From assembly GCA_012845835.1 (NCBI GenBank), contig JABAKD010000004.1, positions 6,801,765 through 6,865,764 of the forward strand: 64,000 nt of DNA. Direction: 5' to 3'. Positions 54,061-64,000 of this stretch are shown here, piece by piece. The notes under the pieces were generated by a model that saw only the letters and a program-made list of their open reading frames with translations, made no database searches and was not told where the DNA came from. The position numbers were made by a program, and so were the translations under genes. The stretch comes from Undaria pinnatifida. Taxonomy: Eukaryota > Sar > Phaeophyceae > Laminariales > Alariaceae. Each line of letters starts with the position of its first letter. The first letter of the stretch is position 1.

Positions 54061-54340
54061 AGTCGTCCCACGGTAGGGGGTGCAGCGGAAGTTTCTGAGC
54101 TCCTTAATATGAGGAGCAATATTTTATATGTCACTCGAGTCATGGCTTCGAAGGAATTTGCTCGAGCAATCCGACAAAATTTTCTACCAGATACCTGGTA
54201 CGTGCTAGTCCCACAGAAAACTATGGTCTCAGAAAAGTGTACCAGAATAGCCGCTAGTTCTTCACTCGAGGAGCGTACCAGAATAAGTATTTAATCCAAA
54301 AAGGGCATCCTCTACCGCACTATAGAGGGATGACTCGGTG
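54060..54340 (+). mobile_element. MITE family E
   Basis: CGTCCCACGGTAGGGGGTGCAG to TATAGAGGGATGACTC. Confidence 0.6.
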
Positions 54341-54929
54341 CCAGTATCGAACCGGCACGATTGGGAGCCCCCCGTTGCGTATCTATGCAAATGCGCCTTG
54401 TGTGTGGGATGATGACGAGATGCTCTCACATTAGCTCATTTTGATGACGTTCTAGGCCGTCGATTGCACAAAATGCCAAGAAAACATGCCGATGGAAGCA
54501 AACACGATGGCAACGTAGTACGTGAACCGCCCCACGTCGCAGTGTGATAGCACCAATACGCGAAGATAACGGCAATGCGACAGGCTGCGGTGCACCACAT
54601 AGTATCCATTTCAAGACAGAGGTCACGATGAAACTTTGCATGACGTGAACTTCTCATCATGCGGATACTCAAGAAAGCCAATGGAAAAATGTATACACGA
54701 CGGCAGAAAAACAAGGAAGAAAGGAAAATGGTCGAAACCGCAAGAAAAAACAGGCATATATATATATATATACGCGGTCATCACGCCGAACGAAAACGTA
54801 CTCGACAGAACCAAAACAAAACCTAGAAGAGCCATAAAAACTACCAGGTAGGACCTAACGAACCCAAAAAACAAAACACAAAACAAACCAAATATATAAC
54901 GATAATTTTACCAACACTAAAGATCAAGG

Positions 54930-55310
54930 CCCCCATTTCCACTACCTGCCGGCTCCGAGGCACTGTCGAGAGTGACTCCGTACACCTCACTGACACAAAG
55001 ACGCGCGGGCGACCTCTTTGGTGCGGCGTAGCTAACCGCTCAATTCGGGATTCTTTCCGAAACGTGAAAACAGCACGAAAGAAATCCTATGACCGCAAGG
55101 AATAGGGGGGTCACTCGCGCGAGTGACCCCCAAGCCACGCGGCAAAAAAATACTCAAGAACAGCATGATATTAACATGAACACAACCCCTATGGTACCAT
55201 ATCCTTGGTATAAGAATATCGTATCATGTCATATCGTATCACATCATATCATATCGAATATCATATCATGTCACACTCGCGCGAGCGACCCCGAGCCACG
55301 TCAACATAAG
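54930..55310 (-). mobile_element. MITE family C
   Basis: GGCGACCTCTTTGGTGCGGCG, GACCGCAAGGAATAGGGGGG, TCACTCGCGCGAGTGACCCC and a pentanucleotide stretch at 55205-55275. Confidence 0.72.
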
Positions 55311-55319
55311 GCCACGAAA

Positions 55320-55960
55320 GACGAAAATTAAAAAAACGCATGCACTCAGGTGGAAGGCCGAGTCCCAACGGGACATTGATTCGGTTTGTTGGCAGGTTTA
55401 TACCCGACGGGTTGCCTATCCTAAGGGCGATACGATAAGAAAGAGAGCAAGCGAAAACAATTCACGACAGGATAGAAACACAACGTAGCACGACCAATAG
55501 TGGCAGAGTACGCGGGAATACCGTCGACGTAGCCGAGAATGGATCAACCCCAAACCGAAGAACAGGAAGGGCAGCACAGCAACGTAGTAGGCTCTGCCGT
55601 ATCAATTCCGCTGTACTGCTAGATTCACGTTGTTCGGCAGATTCCTTCACGCTCCATTTTAGCCGCCCCAGGCGGTTGCTACACGATGGACAAGCACCTT
55701 CTACTTTCCTTGAGGTGTCTTGTTCGAGAAGATAACTTACCGACTAACCCAGAATATGATGGAGGGAAACACATATCATACGAAAGTGCTCTCATACCTT
55801 GTAAACAGTTTCATGGCATAGACACACCTTCAACGATATACTGGAACTTGCATTCAATGGCACATCGGGTAGATTGTTACTCTCATTGAGAAGCCCCGTC
55901 CGCCTCGATATGGCTGGTTTCGGCCAGAAGTGCCATCTATCCATATCACAAGGTAGGGCT
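55320..55960. other. No recognised feature
   Basis: Unassigned sequence with short frames only. Confidence 0.35.
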
Positions 55961-55974
55961 AGACCATCCGAAGA

Positions 55975-56168
55975 CGACTTTTGAGAAATTATGAAATGGC
56001 AACCCGATGATCGATCCGAGATGGCCTAGAGGTATAAAACCACCATGCTGCAAAACAAGAATCACGTTTCGATGATTATTAGTTAAGGACGTTTGCCATT
56101 CAGACATCAGTTTACCCCAAAAGGTCTACCTGTATACTGTAGAACAACCAGTTATTGTAGCACGCCTC
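55975..56168 (-). mobile_element. MITE family A, degraded
   Basis: GATGGCCTAGAGGTATAAAAC and TATTGTAGCACGCCTC. Confidence 0.55.
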
Positions 56169-56169
56169 C

Positions 56170-57800
56170 CAACAAGAGTTTCTGCCGATATGCCCACATC
56201 AGCGCGGTTTCTCTATCTCCCCCCTCTCCCCCGCAGGCCTAACGCCCCCCGCGAGCCCGACGTTCATCATAGGCTGCAGCGGGCAGACGGCACACGTTCA
56301 CGTAAATCGCGAGGCCAACAGCAGCTACAAATGTCACTCCGAATCACAATCGACCTCCCTCGACCATACTTCGACCCCCTACCTGGTCCACAAGCCAAGG
56401 TTTCGTTGAACTATGCCTGGGGAGAAACACGTACGGGTGAACACCACCATGACTGACTTTTTTTCACCCGTTTCGGGACACAAATACGAGATCAAAATGA
56501 TTTACCAAGATGCGGCGAGTCATCCGTCAACCGCCTAGCGTTAGCGCGAAGCTGCGTGAGTAGAGGTATCGTGCCATTTATGGCAACGCGCTTGCCGTTA
56601 CGTACGCCTCCTCGGTTCGTGGCTCGGTGACGCAATCTAACCAACTCTTGAGCCGGCAACCTGATTTACTTCCTGTGCTCGACGCTGTAAGCGTCGATAT
56701 ATTGCTGCGGCGATTTTCCCCCTACTGTGGTCCGAAAGGGGTGACAGCTACTACACACGAACGCACGCACGCAACCCCTGGCGCCGCAAACTAGTGACTC
56801 AGCGACTCACGACCGCGATTGCCACCGAGCTACTTATACCCGAACATCCTCGGAGGGAACGACAGAAACAAAAGGACAAAAGGAGGTGTAGAGAGATAGT
56901 TTAGTTTCAACAGCGCGGTACCATGCACGCCCCGCTGGTTTTGATTACTTACCCGTGACAGCGGCAACGCAAACGCAACATTCGCCGCCCGATATTCCCG
57001 ACGAAGTAAGCTCCGTGTGCGGTATATACTCGTTGCCCGTCACGGAACCCAGCAAACATCTCGAAAATGATCGGTTAGGCTTTCGGGTCGGGACACCTCT
57101 CGCGTGCGGGGTTGGTTCTCCAGCGGGCGTGGCTTAACCCGGCTTGACCCGACCCGTGGTGCATAAATAACATCCTGCTCTGTCTCAACCCGCCTCGACC
57201 GGGCTTGGCCGGGAACTTATGATTTCAAACCCTCCTGATCAGACCGATCCCACCTTCTGACGACGACCGGACCCGAGCCGAAGCGTGAGGCCTGCCTACC
57301 CTATCCGACTCGACCTGCGAGAATTTAGAATCTTCACGGCCCGGCCCTTGGATCGGTTCATGGCCCGTGAAAAACGTTGGCAATAGTGATGTTCATCTTC
57401 CTTCCGAGAGAACCCTCCTGTCCACAGTAGTTGGTTCAGTTGTTGTCTTGATGGTGGAAGCGGGACGTATGGAACGATTTATGAATCATTTCCAGTACCT
57501 GCTCGGGCCGCATACATGATGTATTTCCCCGTGGGACCAAAACGCGAAGCATTCGAAAGGATAGAAAACATGTTATAGGGCGCGCGGGTGACGTTTAATC
57601 AATTGCTACGAATTCGATTCAGTGATAAATTTCAAGGTACGACGGAGACGATGAAACAACATCAAAAAGTAAAGCAGGTTTGACTCGGACTAATTGTTTC
57701 TTCAAGACGGTATTCAAGATTCTCCAGCTTACACAAACCAACTACATGGCAGAGGTGCGCCGTGTTCGTTCTGTAGCTCCTTACGCTGGAGGAGATCTAA
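56170..57800. other. Unassigned sequence
   Basis: A plus frame at 56190-56456 and a possible acceptor (CCCCCGCAG, 56230-56238) were noted. 57100-57350 is rich in GACCCG/CGGGTC words. An A-box-like GTAGCTCGGTGG (minus, near 56830) lacks a B box. Confidence 0.35.
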
Positions 57801-57801
57801 T

Positions 57802-58050
57802 ACCCATGCTACGGTCGGGGTCCACCACTGTTTTTCTGGGACTTCTTGAAATAGGGAGCTAAGACCCCCCAAAAAAACTGATTTGGACAAGTATAAAAGT
57901 TCTACCGGATGAAAAAAATGCATGGCTTAGGTACAAAACGAGAATCGGGGTAAAAGCATGGCCTATTTCCGACGATTTTGAAATAAGGAGCCCCGTCATT
58001 CAGACAAAAATTCGGACGAACACAGTGGTACCTCCATCGTAGTACGTGTC
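57802..58050 (-). mobile_element. MITE family A
   Basis: ACCCATGCTACGGTCGGGG to CCATCGTAGTACGTGTC. Confidence 0.83.
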
Positions 58051-58054
58051 CTAA

Positions 58055-58256
58055 CCTCTCGCCCAAACCTTGATTTGGATCAAACAGAAAGTGCAATCGG
58101 GTGAACAAACGTACGGCCCGCAGGCATGAAAGGTAGAGTTTTGGGCGAAACAAGAAAGACACTCCGACAGGTTTAAGTTAGGATGGGTTAAGGAGGCCCG
58201 TCATTGACTGAAAGAACAATGTCCCTGAAAGTGCGACCTCTACCGTAGAACGTGTC
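58055..58256 (-). mobile_element. MITE family A, partial
   Basis: GGATGGGTTAAGGAGGCCCG and CTCTACCGTAGAACGTGTC. Confidence 0.68.
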
Positions 58257-58259
58257 CCC

Positions 58260-59315
58260 GCTGGAAGAAGACGATATTGGGGGCGGGGGGGATACTCATT
58301 TGCTACTTGCGTTAGTCATTGGACCATTGACCACGCATCCCGTTCGAGACGGAGCACCGTTCCAGCTCCTAGTCGAAGCACCTCCAACGCTTGGGGGCTC
58401 GGGATATTTCGTTCGTATATTTAATAAAAACGCTTGTCTCTTCTACTTCTTGTTTGGCCGTCTGCAGCCACCATCTATCTCTCCTAGGCTTGCGATCGTT
58501 TACTCTCTAGTGTTGATACCAGTGTCCCACACCTGTCCACGCCACATCCATCTGCGTCCCTCATCTACTCCTCTGATACGTTATGTTCTTCCTTGAAATC
58601 CCACCATGTAGGTTTCCTCCCGTCTGCGTTGCCACAAGGGCACCTTCGTCCGCCTTCGTTCTCCTGCACCCGACTACGCCTACCATTACTACATACTATT
58701 TTCATGTTCTTCCCTACCGTCTCCTTGGCTTCCTTTCTAGGTATATGTATTCCAACCATAGCATACTCCTCCCATGCGGCCATAGTATTCTAATCGTTGT
58801 ATATTTTGCGTGCGTCACTCTCCTTGCCCTTAAAGCTTAGTTTACATTTTAATACTGTGACACCAGCTTTCTGCTCTGTGGAATATATTATCGATCAACT
58901 TATGCCTTATTGCTTTACTTTAAGTGGTCTTTACCTATTGCTCTCATCCGTTTCAATTGTCGCTCCTGCCCAATTGCTTTCTATATTGCTCTGTTGTACC
59001 TATGCTTCCAACAACCCCGAGACTCCTACAACTATAGCTTGAGCTGCGGGAGGAGGAACGGTAACCGCCGGCAGGGACAGCTCGCTCTGTCGCTACCACG
59101 GTGGAGCTTAAGGATACTCACACCATGTAGCGCTGGATTGCGAACACAATTAAGTTCCATTGACACACGCGATGTGTGAAAATGCAAGGGCGCGTGGTGA
59201 GCTTAAACCTCATGTTTCCCCATCCGCCGGAGGATAATATGTTTGTAGAACTCTTTCTACACTTTTGGCCATCTCCTTCTGGAGACCTGAAATGAAATTG
59301 TCTATACTATTGACC
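58260..59315. other. Pyrimidine-rich stretch, possible unassigned coding on minus
   Basis: The minus frame 58783-58565 reads EEYAMVGIHIPRKEAKETVG ... PTWWDFKEEHN, charged and protein-like but unassigned. The plus-strand C/T bias gives meaningless hydrophobic frames. Confidence 0.3.
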
Positions 59316-59317
59316 CA

Positions 59318-59585
59318 TCCTTACTACGGTAGGGGTGCACCACTGTTTTTTCGGAGGTTTCCTCAAATTGGGAGCTTAAGACCCCCCCCATTAACTAATT
59401 TGGAGAAACGTAAAACTACTGCTAATGCCGGATGAACAAATCCCATGGCCTGGGTACACAACGAGAATCAGGCTACAACAATGGCCCACTTTTTTCCGAC
59501 GATGTTGGGTTAAGGAGCCCCGTCATTCACAAAACATTTACGCCAGAAAGAGGTATACCTTAATATCTCTGTCGTAGCATTCCGT
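59318..59585 (-). mobile_element. MITE family A
   Basis: CTTACTACGGTAGGGGTGCA to CTCTGTCGTAGCATTCC; the outer 8 bases are diverged at both ends. Confidence 0.78.
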
Positions 59586-59990
59586 GGCTGAAGGAGATGA
59601 CAATCGATCGATTCAATCCCACACACTAATACGTCAATCCGGTTGTGTATGGGTGGGGATACTCCGCATGTCAGAGGATGCCAACGTGCGGTTGGTCCCA
59701 TCAATGTAGCCGTACCGTTATTTCTTCTCGGCGATTACCTCCGGGCGATCCACGTTTTCTAGATGATTAATGATGTCCCAGTTTGATGGCAAGGCCACCG
59801 CCCGTATGTGACGAAGGTTCGTGCGATACCCCGAACACGTTTAACGCGATCTTGCTGTACGCCAGCGCCAGCCTATGAAATACCACTGCAGCACGTGACA
59901 TGTAAGTGGCGCATGCCTCAAACTAATACTAATTGGCCACTGCCTCTTCGACTCGTTCAAGAACCGTCGTCGTGCTGAAGAGAAACTCAC

Positions 59991-60113
59991 CTTGATGGAA
60001 CCGAGGCTGGAAACCAGGATCACCAGACCGGGGAGCATTGCTCTCACGGTCCTAACGCTCAGAACGGGGGCGGAAGGCGAGATGGACACAGCGCTCGCCC
60101 CCCTCAAGATCGC
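59991..60113 (-). CDS. Gene 2 hydrophobic C-terminal exon
   Basis: 41 codons in phase 0. The acceptor ends in GTCGAAG and the donor is GTGAGT. The peptide starts AILRGASAVSISPS and ends in the helix MLPGLVILVSSLGSIK, clearly homologous to exon 10 of gene 1 with two residues fewer. A following acceptor (GTGCTGCAG, near 59888) would add a short tail ending at TAA, but that tail does not resemble the one in gene 1. Confidence 0.78.
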
Positions 60114-62780
60114 CTTCGACGGCGATGAAAACACCACGTCATGGAGTACCATGGGATATCCAACAGAATGACGGCCGCAGTGCAACGCGGGAAGAAATAC
60201 AAGAACGAACATCGTTCGGGAGGCGCAGGACGACGGGGAATTGGAACATGAGTGAGTTACTGTTTTGTTCTGCTTCCCGTGCAGCCTGCGTTCCTCTCAT
60301 CTGTACACGCCTATTGGTGGGAGACATGAAGGCTGTGCTGTACGCTACGGGGGGTCGCTTCTCGAGCTCGCGCTAGTATAGACAATTATCCTTCAAATGC
60401 TAAGGCTACGGTGGGTGGTTACCACCATTTTTTCTAAACCGCATTGAGCCACTCGTACGAGTATCTCTCCACCTCTCGGCGACAAAGAAATTAGGCGCTT
60501 GGTTTCGCGCAGGGTGGCCAACCGTTGCGTGTCGGATTGAATTTGCAATACTAAAGCATCGCGACAGCTTAGGACCGCGAAGCTAAGGGGGCGTCACTCG
60601 CGCGGGGAAACCCATGACACTGCAAAAACCCAAAGTCGCACCCCCGTATCGCAGCGACGGTCGAAACCAAAAATGATGCGCTCGTTGGTGCTGCAACATT
60701 CATCGCCGCCTGTGGAACAGTTTTTTGTCGCTGCGCCAAAAAGCAGAGAGTACGTTGATTTGTTTTGAGCAAGGTACAAATCTACCGGTGCGAGTGGGGT
60801 ACCTTCCCTCACCCCAACTAACATAGCCTTCGTCTGAAGGAAGACTGGACTGCACGAGAAACAAGGCACCATAGAGGAGCCCCTCCGGAAAAGATGGAAT
60901 ATTAATAAAGTGCATCGGTGTCGAATGCTACGACAGAGGTGCACCACTTTCTTTTTTGCTGAGGTTCCTCAATTTGGGAGCTCAAGACTTGGTCCCTCCC
61001 AAAAAATGATTTGAAGAAAAATAAAACTGCCACATACCGGATGAAAAACCTCAAGGCTTAGGTACGCAACTAGAATCATGCAATTTTTTTTTTTGTATTT
61101 CCGATGATTTTGGTCTAAGGATCTCCGTCATTCAGAAAACCAAAATAAAGAAACGACCTATACCTCTATCGTAGCATGCGTCCGGGTCGACATATTGTAC
61201 CCGGTATAATAAAAATAGTGAGGCGTCAGAGACCTTGGCGCGGCCGAACAACTTGGTTGGAGTTCGAACCCCAACAACAGAGACGGCTAATATTCAACGC
61301 GGAAGCGGAGCTCGTCGCTCTTATTACTGGGTTGCGCGCTAAGGATACATTTTATCCGCCGCATGCTTGCATCTCCGAACAGTTTGCGGACGTCGTACGG
61401 CCAGCGCTACTGAAAGTCGGTGAATAATACAACCCATTGCATGTTTATTAAGAGGTAGGATGCACGGTTGAATTGTTTGAGGTTCCTGACATGACCAACC
61501 GAGGGGCGGTAGAGGTGTTGCACCGGTGGTTTTCAGGGGCTCATCGCTTGAAGAGATATTTTCCTATCCGCACCAAACGCTGATTTGTTTGGGGGGAGGG
61601 TCAAGTTGATATTGTCGAATGGGAAATCCAAGACGGACAAAACGCCCCAAAAATCGAATCAAGTCCCGACGATTTGGGTTTAGGAGCCGGTCCATTAGGA
61701 AGCGATCCATCAGAAACGTGGCGCACCTTATTATTTCTGTCGTAGCACACGCGTCTAAGCCCGATCCACGAGCTAGCTTTGAGAAATATATAAAAAACGT
61801 GCTATATTATAAACCTAGAGGCGAACCATCCCATGGCCTAGATATGCAACTAAAAATATTGCAAACCCACCCTGTTTTCCAACGATTTTGGGCTTTTTTT
61901 TCGGTTGAGGGGTCCCGTTAGTCTGGGGCGCATGCGGTGGTAGAGATGCACACCTTCTCGCTTTCTGAGGTTCCTCGCTCGAGGAGGTGCATCGCTATGC
62001 CGAAAACAGGTATAAGGGGGAAAAGATATACCAGTATGTGCAACGAAGATCAAGGCTACGGTATTGTAGTATCATGCACCCAATTTTCAATACTACCGGG
62101 TATGAGGTATCATATCATATCATATCATATCATATCGTATCATATCATATCATATCATATCATGTATCATATCATATCAAATCATACTCGCGCGAGTGGC
62201 TCTGTACCTCACCGACAAAAATACATTCGGCGATTTTTTTGGTTGCAGCGTAGATAACGATCCCTTTTTCGTATTAATATCGAAACAAATATGTTAAAAG
62301 CAGCACGGCTGCGGCCGCAAGGAGCAGGGGGGTCACTCGCGCGAGTGTGACACCGAGCCACTAAAGAAAAAGTGTCCTGAAGAGCGTACCCCCCCTACTG
62401 TAGCATTGGTCGCTACGAAGGTACTTTATGTGAGCAACCCCATGTCTTACTTTGTAAGGCATAAATTCTAAGAAAAACGTGGTTTGTAAACAACAAAAAA
62501 AGCAAAGTCCGGACGCTTTTATCATCAACACGCTTAAGAGCTTCGTCAACTTGAAAGAAAATCGGCCTAAACGTGCTTAGCCTATCATATCGTAGCACGC
62601 GTTCAACGGAAATATATTTGGCGAAAAAGGGCTAGTCTTACCCGTATCGTGGCATCGAAAAGTACGGTGTAGCCCTCTTACCCAGCCGAAGGATGCCGCC
62701 GAAGAAGCTCTTGCCACCTGAAGTAACTGGTTAACCCTCCGCAAGGCTCCTAGGCACGAGGTGCAGCCCTTGGTGTGTTG
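59991..62780 (-). CDS. Gene 2: 3' part of a PaO-like paralogue, 5' part outside window
   Basis: Two exons on the minus strand correspond one-to-one to exons 9 and 10 of gene 1, with identical splice phases. The peptides differ (HTKGCTSCLGAL against [12 protein letters not shown]), so this is a diverged paralogue and not a recent copy. The intron between them (62681-60114) is 2568 bp and holds MITEs A and C. No counterparts of exon 8 or earlier are visible up to 64000; in gene 1 the preceding intron is 4.5 kb, so they may lie beyond the right edge. A terminal exon below 59990 is likely but not certain. Confidence 0.78.
60400..60660 (-). mobile_element. MITE family C, diverged
   Basis: GGCTACGGTGGGTGGTTACC, GAGCCACTCGTACGAGTATC, GGACCGCGAAGC, GTATCGCAGCG; in the intron of gene 2. 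Confidence 0.65.
60920..61182 (-). mobile_element. MITE family A
   Basis: GTCGAATGCTACGACAGAGG to CTCTATCGTAGCATGCGTC; flanks CGGT and CGGG. Confidence 0.87.
61640..61755 (-). mobile_element. MITE family A, right part
   Basis: GATTTGGGTTTAGGAGCCGG and TTCTGTCGTAGCACACGCGTC. Confidence 0.6.
62048..62411 (-). mobile_element. MITE family C with pentanucleotide
   Basis: GATCAAGGCTACGGTATTG to CTACTGTAGCATTGGTC; (ATCAT)n at 62107-62185; CTCGCGCGAGTGGCTCTGTAC and GGTCACTCGCGCGAGTGTG. Confidence 0.8.
62682..62780 (-). CDS. Gene 2 exon with CxxC motif
   Basis: 33 codons in phase 0. The acceptor reads GCTGAGCAG and the donor GTAAGAG on the minus strand. The peptide begins QHTKGCTSCLGALRRVNQLL and ends AASFGW. 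It matches exon 9 of gene 1 in length, splice sites and the C-x-x-C motif. Confidence 0.83.
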
Positions 62781-62926
62781 CTGCTCAGCGGGTATCAGCG
62801 GGTGGGTAGGGGTCAGCACGACGACAATACAACAACGGCGATTCAGAAGGGGGCCGCGAACAGGAGGCCCTAACGGCTAGCTTAGTGACCTCAACAGGGG
62901 TTTTGGTTATTCTTGAGCCTGCCCTG

Positions 62927-63320
62927 TTAGAGAAGCTTTAACCCTTCTTCTTGGCCCTTATGAGATATTTTGTGGGTCGCTGCTGGGGCTCCACAAACGC
63001 AAAATGTAGGCTGCATCGATCTACTACGGCAGCAACCACGACGGGTTTCAATTCTGAGACACGCCGTGCACGCGGGCCACGCGAAGTCGTTGTAGCTGGC
63101 CATATCCTCCACCGTGAGCAAGGTACGTGCCAAGATTTTTTCAAGCACATCATTGCGCTGGGCAGATATGTAATCCAATCGCTTTTTCGTTCGATTAAAG
63201 CCCCTGACTCCCCGGAAATATTTCGAGCACAACTCGCGCAGCACGAGGCACTGCTAGCGAGGCCAACCGCGACAGGTACGAGAACAAAAATGTCCACAGA
63301 GACCAAGGCCATATCGTAGG
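62927..63320. other. Overlapping open frames on both strands, unassigned
   Basis: Frames of about 105-125 codons exist on both strands (plus 62951-63319; minus 63312-62938 and 63244-62927). None matches missing parts of gene 2 convincingly. One may be real, but nothing in the sequence decides it. Confidence 0.3.
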
Positions 63321-63728
63321 GAGAGCACCCTCATTTTTCCTGCAGTGAGTGGTGTATCCAACGTAATACCTCTCCCCGGCACAGCCTTTTTATGAGGTCT
63401 AATCCTTTCTATGGTGGTGTTACATTTTAATACTGCTCTTCTGCTATAGTGGCTCGCTGCAATATAAAGCAGGTAGCGCGTTTTTTCGATCAAACACACA
63501 TTTTCTGAAATTCGGAGCACCTCGTGACCCGATTTCGTCGGAATTTTTTGTTTTGTCTTGCAAATATTGTTCGTCTTATACCGTACCTAGGCCTTGAACG
63601 TATTGCGCTTTCAGTCCAAATCGACTGTCAAGTGCGGAGTTCATCAAGGGAGACAATCCTCTCAAACACCGACAGAAATACAATGTGCACCGCAAACCCT
63701 AGCATCTCCGTCACTGAGTACTGCGAAA

Positions 63729-63985
63729 GACGCCTGCTACGATGGAGGTATATAACTTTCCCGCAAACTGTTTCCTGAATGTTCTGGACACCGTAGCCCA
63801 AAGCCTCGTTGAAATATGTTTTTTCGTTGGCACCTTTTATTTTGTGCCTTTTAAACCTGGCCCATGACCTTTTTCAATGGTGTTTTGATATGATTTTACT
63901 GGAATCATTTTTGTTTTTTTCCTTGATAGAGATCAAGTGAGGAGCCCCAGAAAACATTTGGTCAACCTTTGTCTTAGCATGTGTC
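63729..63985 (+). mobile_element. MITE family A
   Basis: GACGCCTGCTACGATGGAGG to TTTGTCTTAGCATGTGTC; flanks GAAA and GGAA. Confidence 0.83.
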
Positions 63986-64000
63986 GGAAAATATCGCATA

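Noticed and set aside
56760-56840. tRNA-like A box on the minus strand
   Set aside because: No B box or cloverleaf could be drawn.
61225-61285. AGTTCGAACCCCAAC resembling a T-arm
   Set aside because: Stem pairing is poor, and the only A-box-like stretch is weak and too close.
1-64000. Telomere, rDNA, CRISPR, organelle or viral core genes
   Set aside because: None was seen: no TTTAGGG arrays, no rRNA signatures, no regular spacer arrays, no capsid, polymerase or integrase motifs.

Overview
The window is nuclear DNA of a photosynthetic eukaryote with very long, transposon-filled introns. The evidence is a spliced gene of the pheophorbide a oxygenase (PaO/ACD1, TIC55, PTC52) family, GT-AG introns of 0.2 to 7.9 kb, and the absence of any prokaryotic gene organisation. 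A brown alga or related stramenopile is plausible from intron style and the look of the LINE, but that is only inference.

Layout. (1) Positions 1-3000 hold an inverted-repeat end, G-rich tracts and a 327-bp tandem array; the matching inverted end lies at 51.23-51.91 kb. (2) From 5026 to about 41011 on the plus strand runs one gene (gene 1) whose exons I traced by hand: 5026-5217, 8670-8700, 9877-9944, 13284-13361, 14386-14484, 22431-22568, 26952-27043, 34741-34852, 39391-39489, 40623-40751 and probably 40919-41011. All junctions are GT-AG and the phases agree throughout. Together they encode the mononuclear-iron domain, the conserved C-terminal part, the CxxC motif and a C-terminal hydrophobic segment; the N-terminal Rieske [2Fe-2S] exons were not found and probably lie left of the window. 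(3) On the minus strand at 62780-59991 two exons of a paralogue (gene 2) match exons 9 and 10 of gene 1, so the two genes point toward each other and the 5' part of gene 2 lies beyond the right edge. (4) Between them (41-59.8 kb) there are repeats and a few unassigned coding-like stretches, with no recognised gene.

Most remaining sequence is mobile DNA. Four families of short non-autonomous DNA transposons (called A, B, C, E here) share one terminal design: 8 family-specific bases followed by C(T/C)ACG(A/G)TAG. A and B leave 4-bp target duplications. A separate 82-bp element (D) sits in TTAA sites, like a miniature piggyBac. The elements are nested in each other (B in A, B in C, A in C, C in A, D in A), which gives a relative chronology. 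Intron 5 carries a decayed antisense LINE (endonuclease plus reverse transcriptase); two copies of a tRNA-derived SINE and several microsatellites complete the picture. No ordinary tRNA, rRNA, CRISPR or bacterial-type feature was seen.
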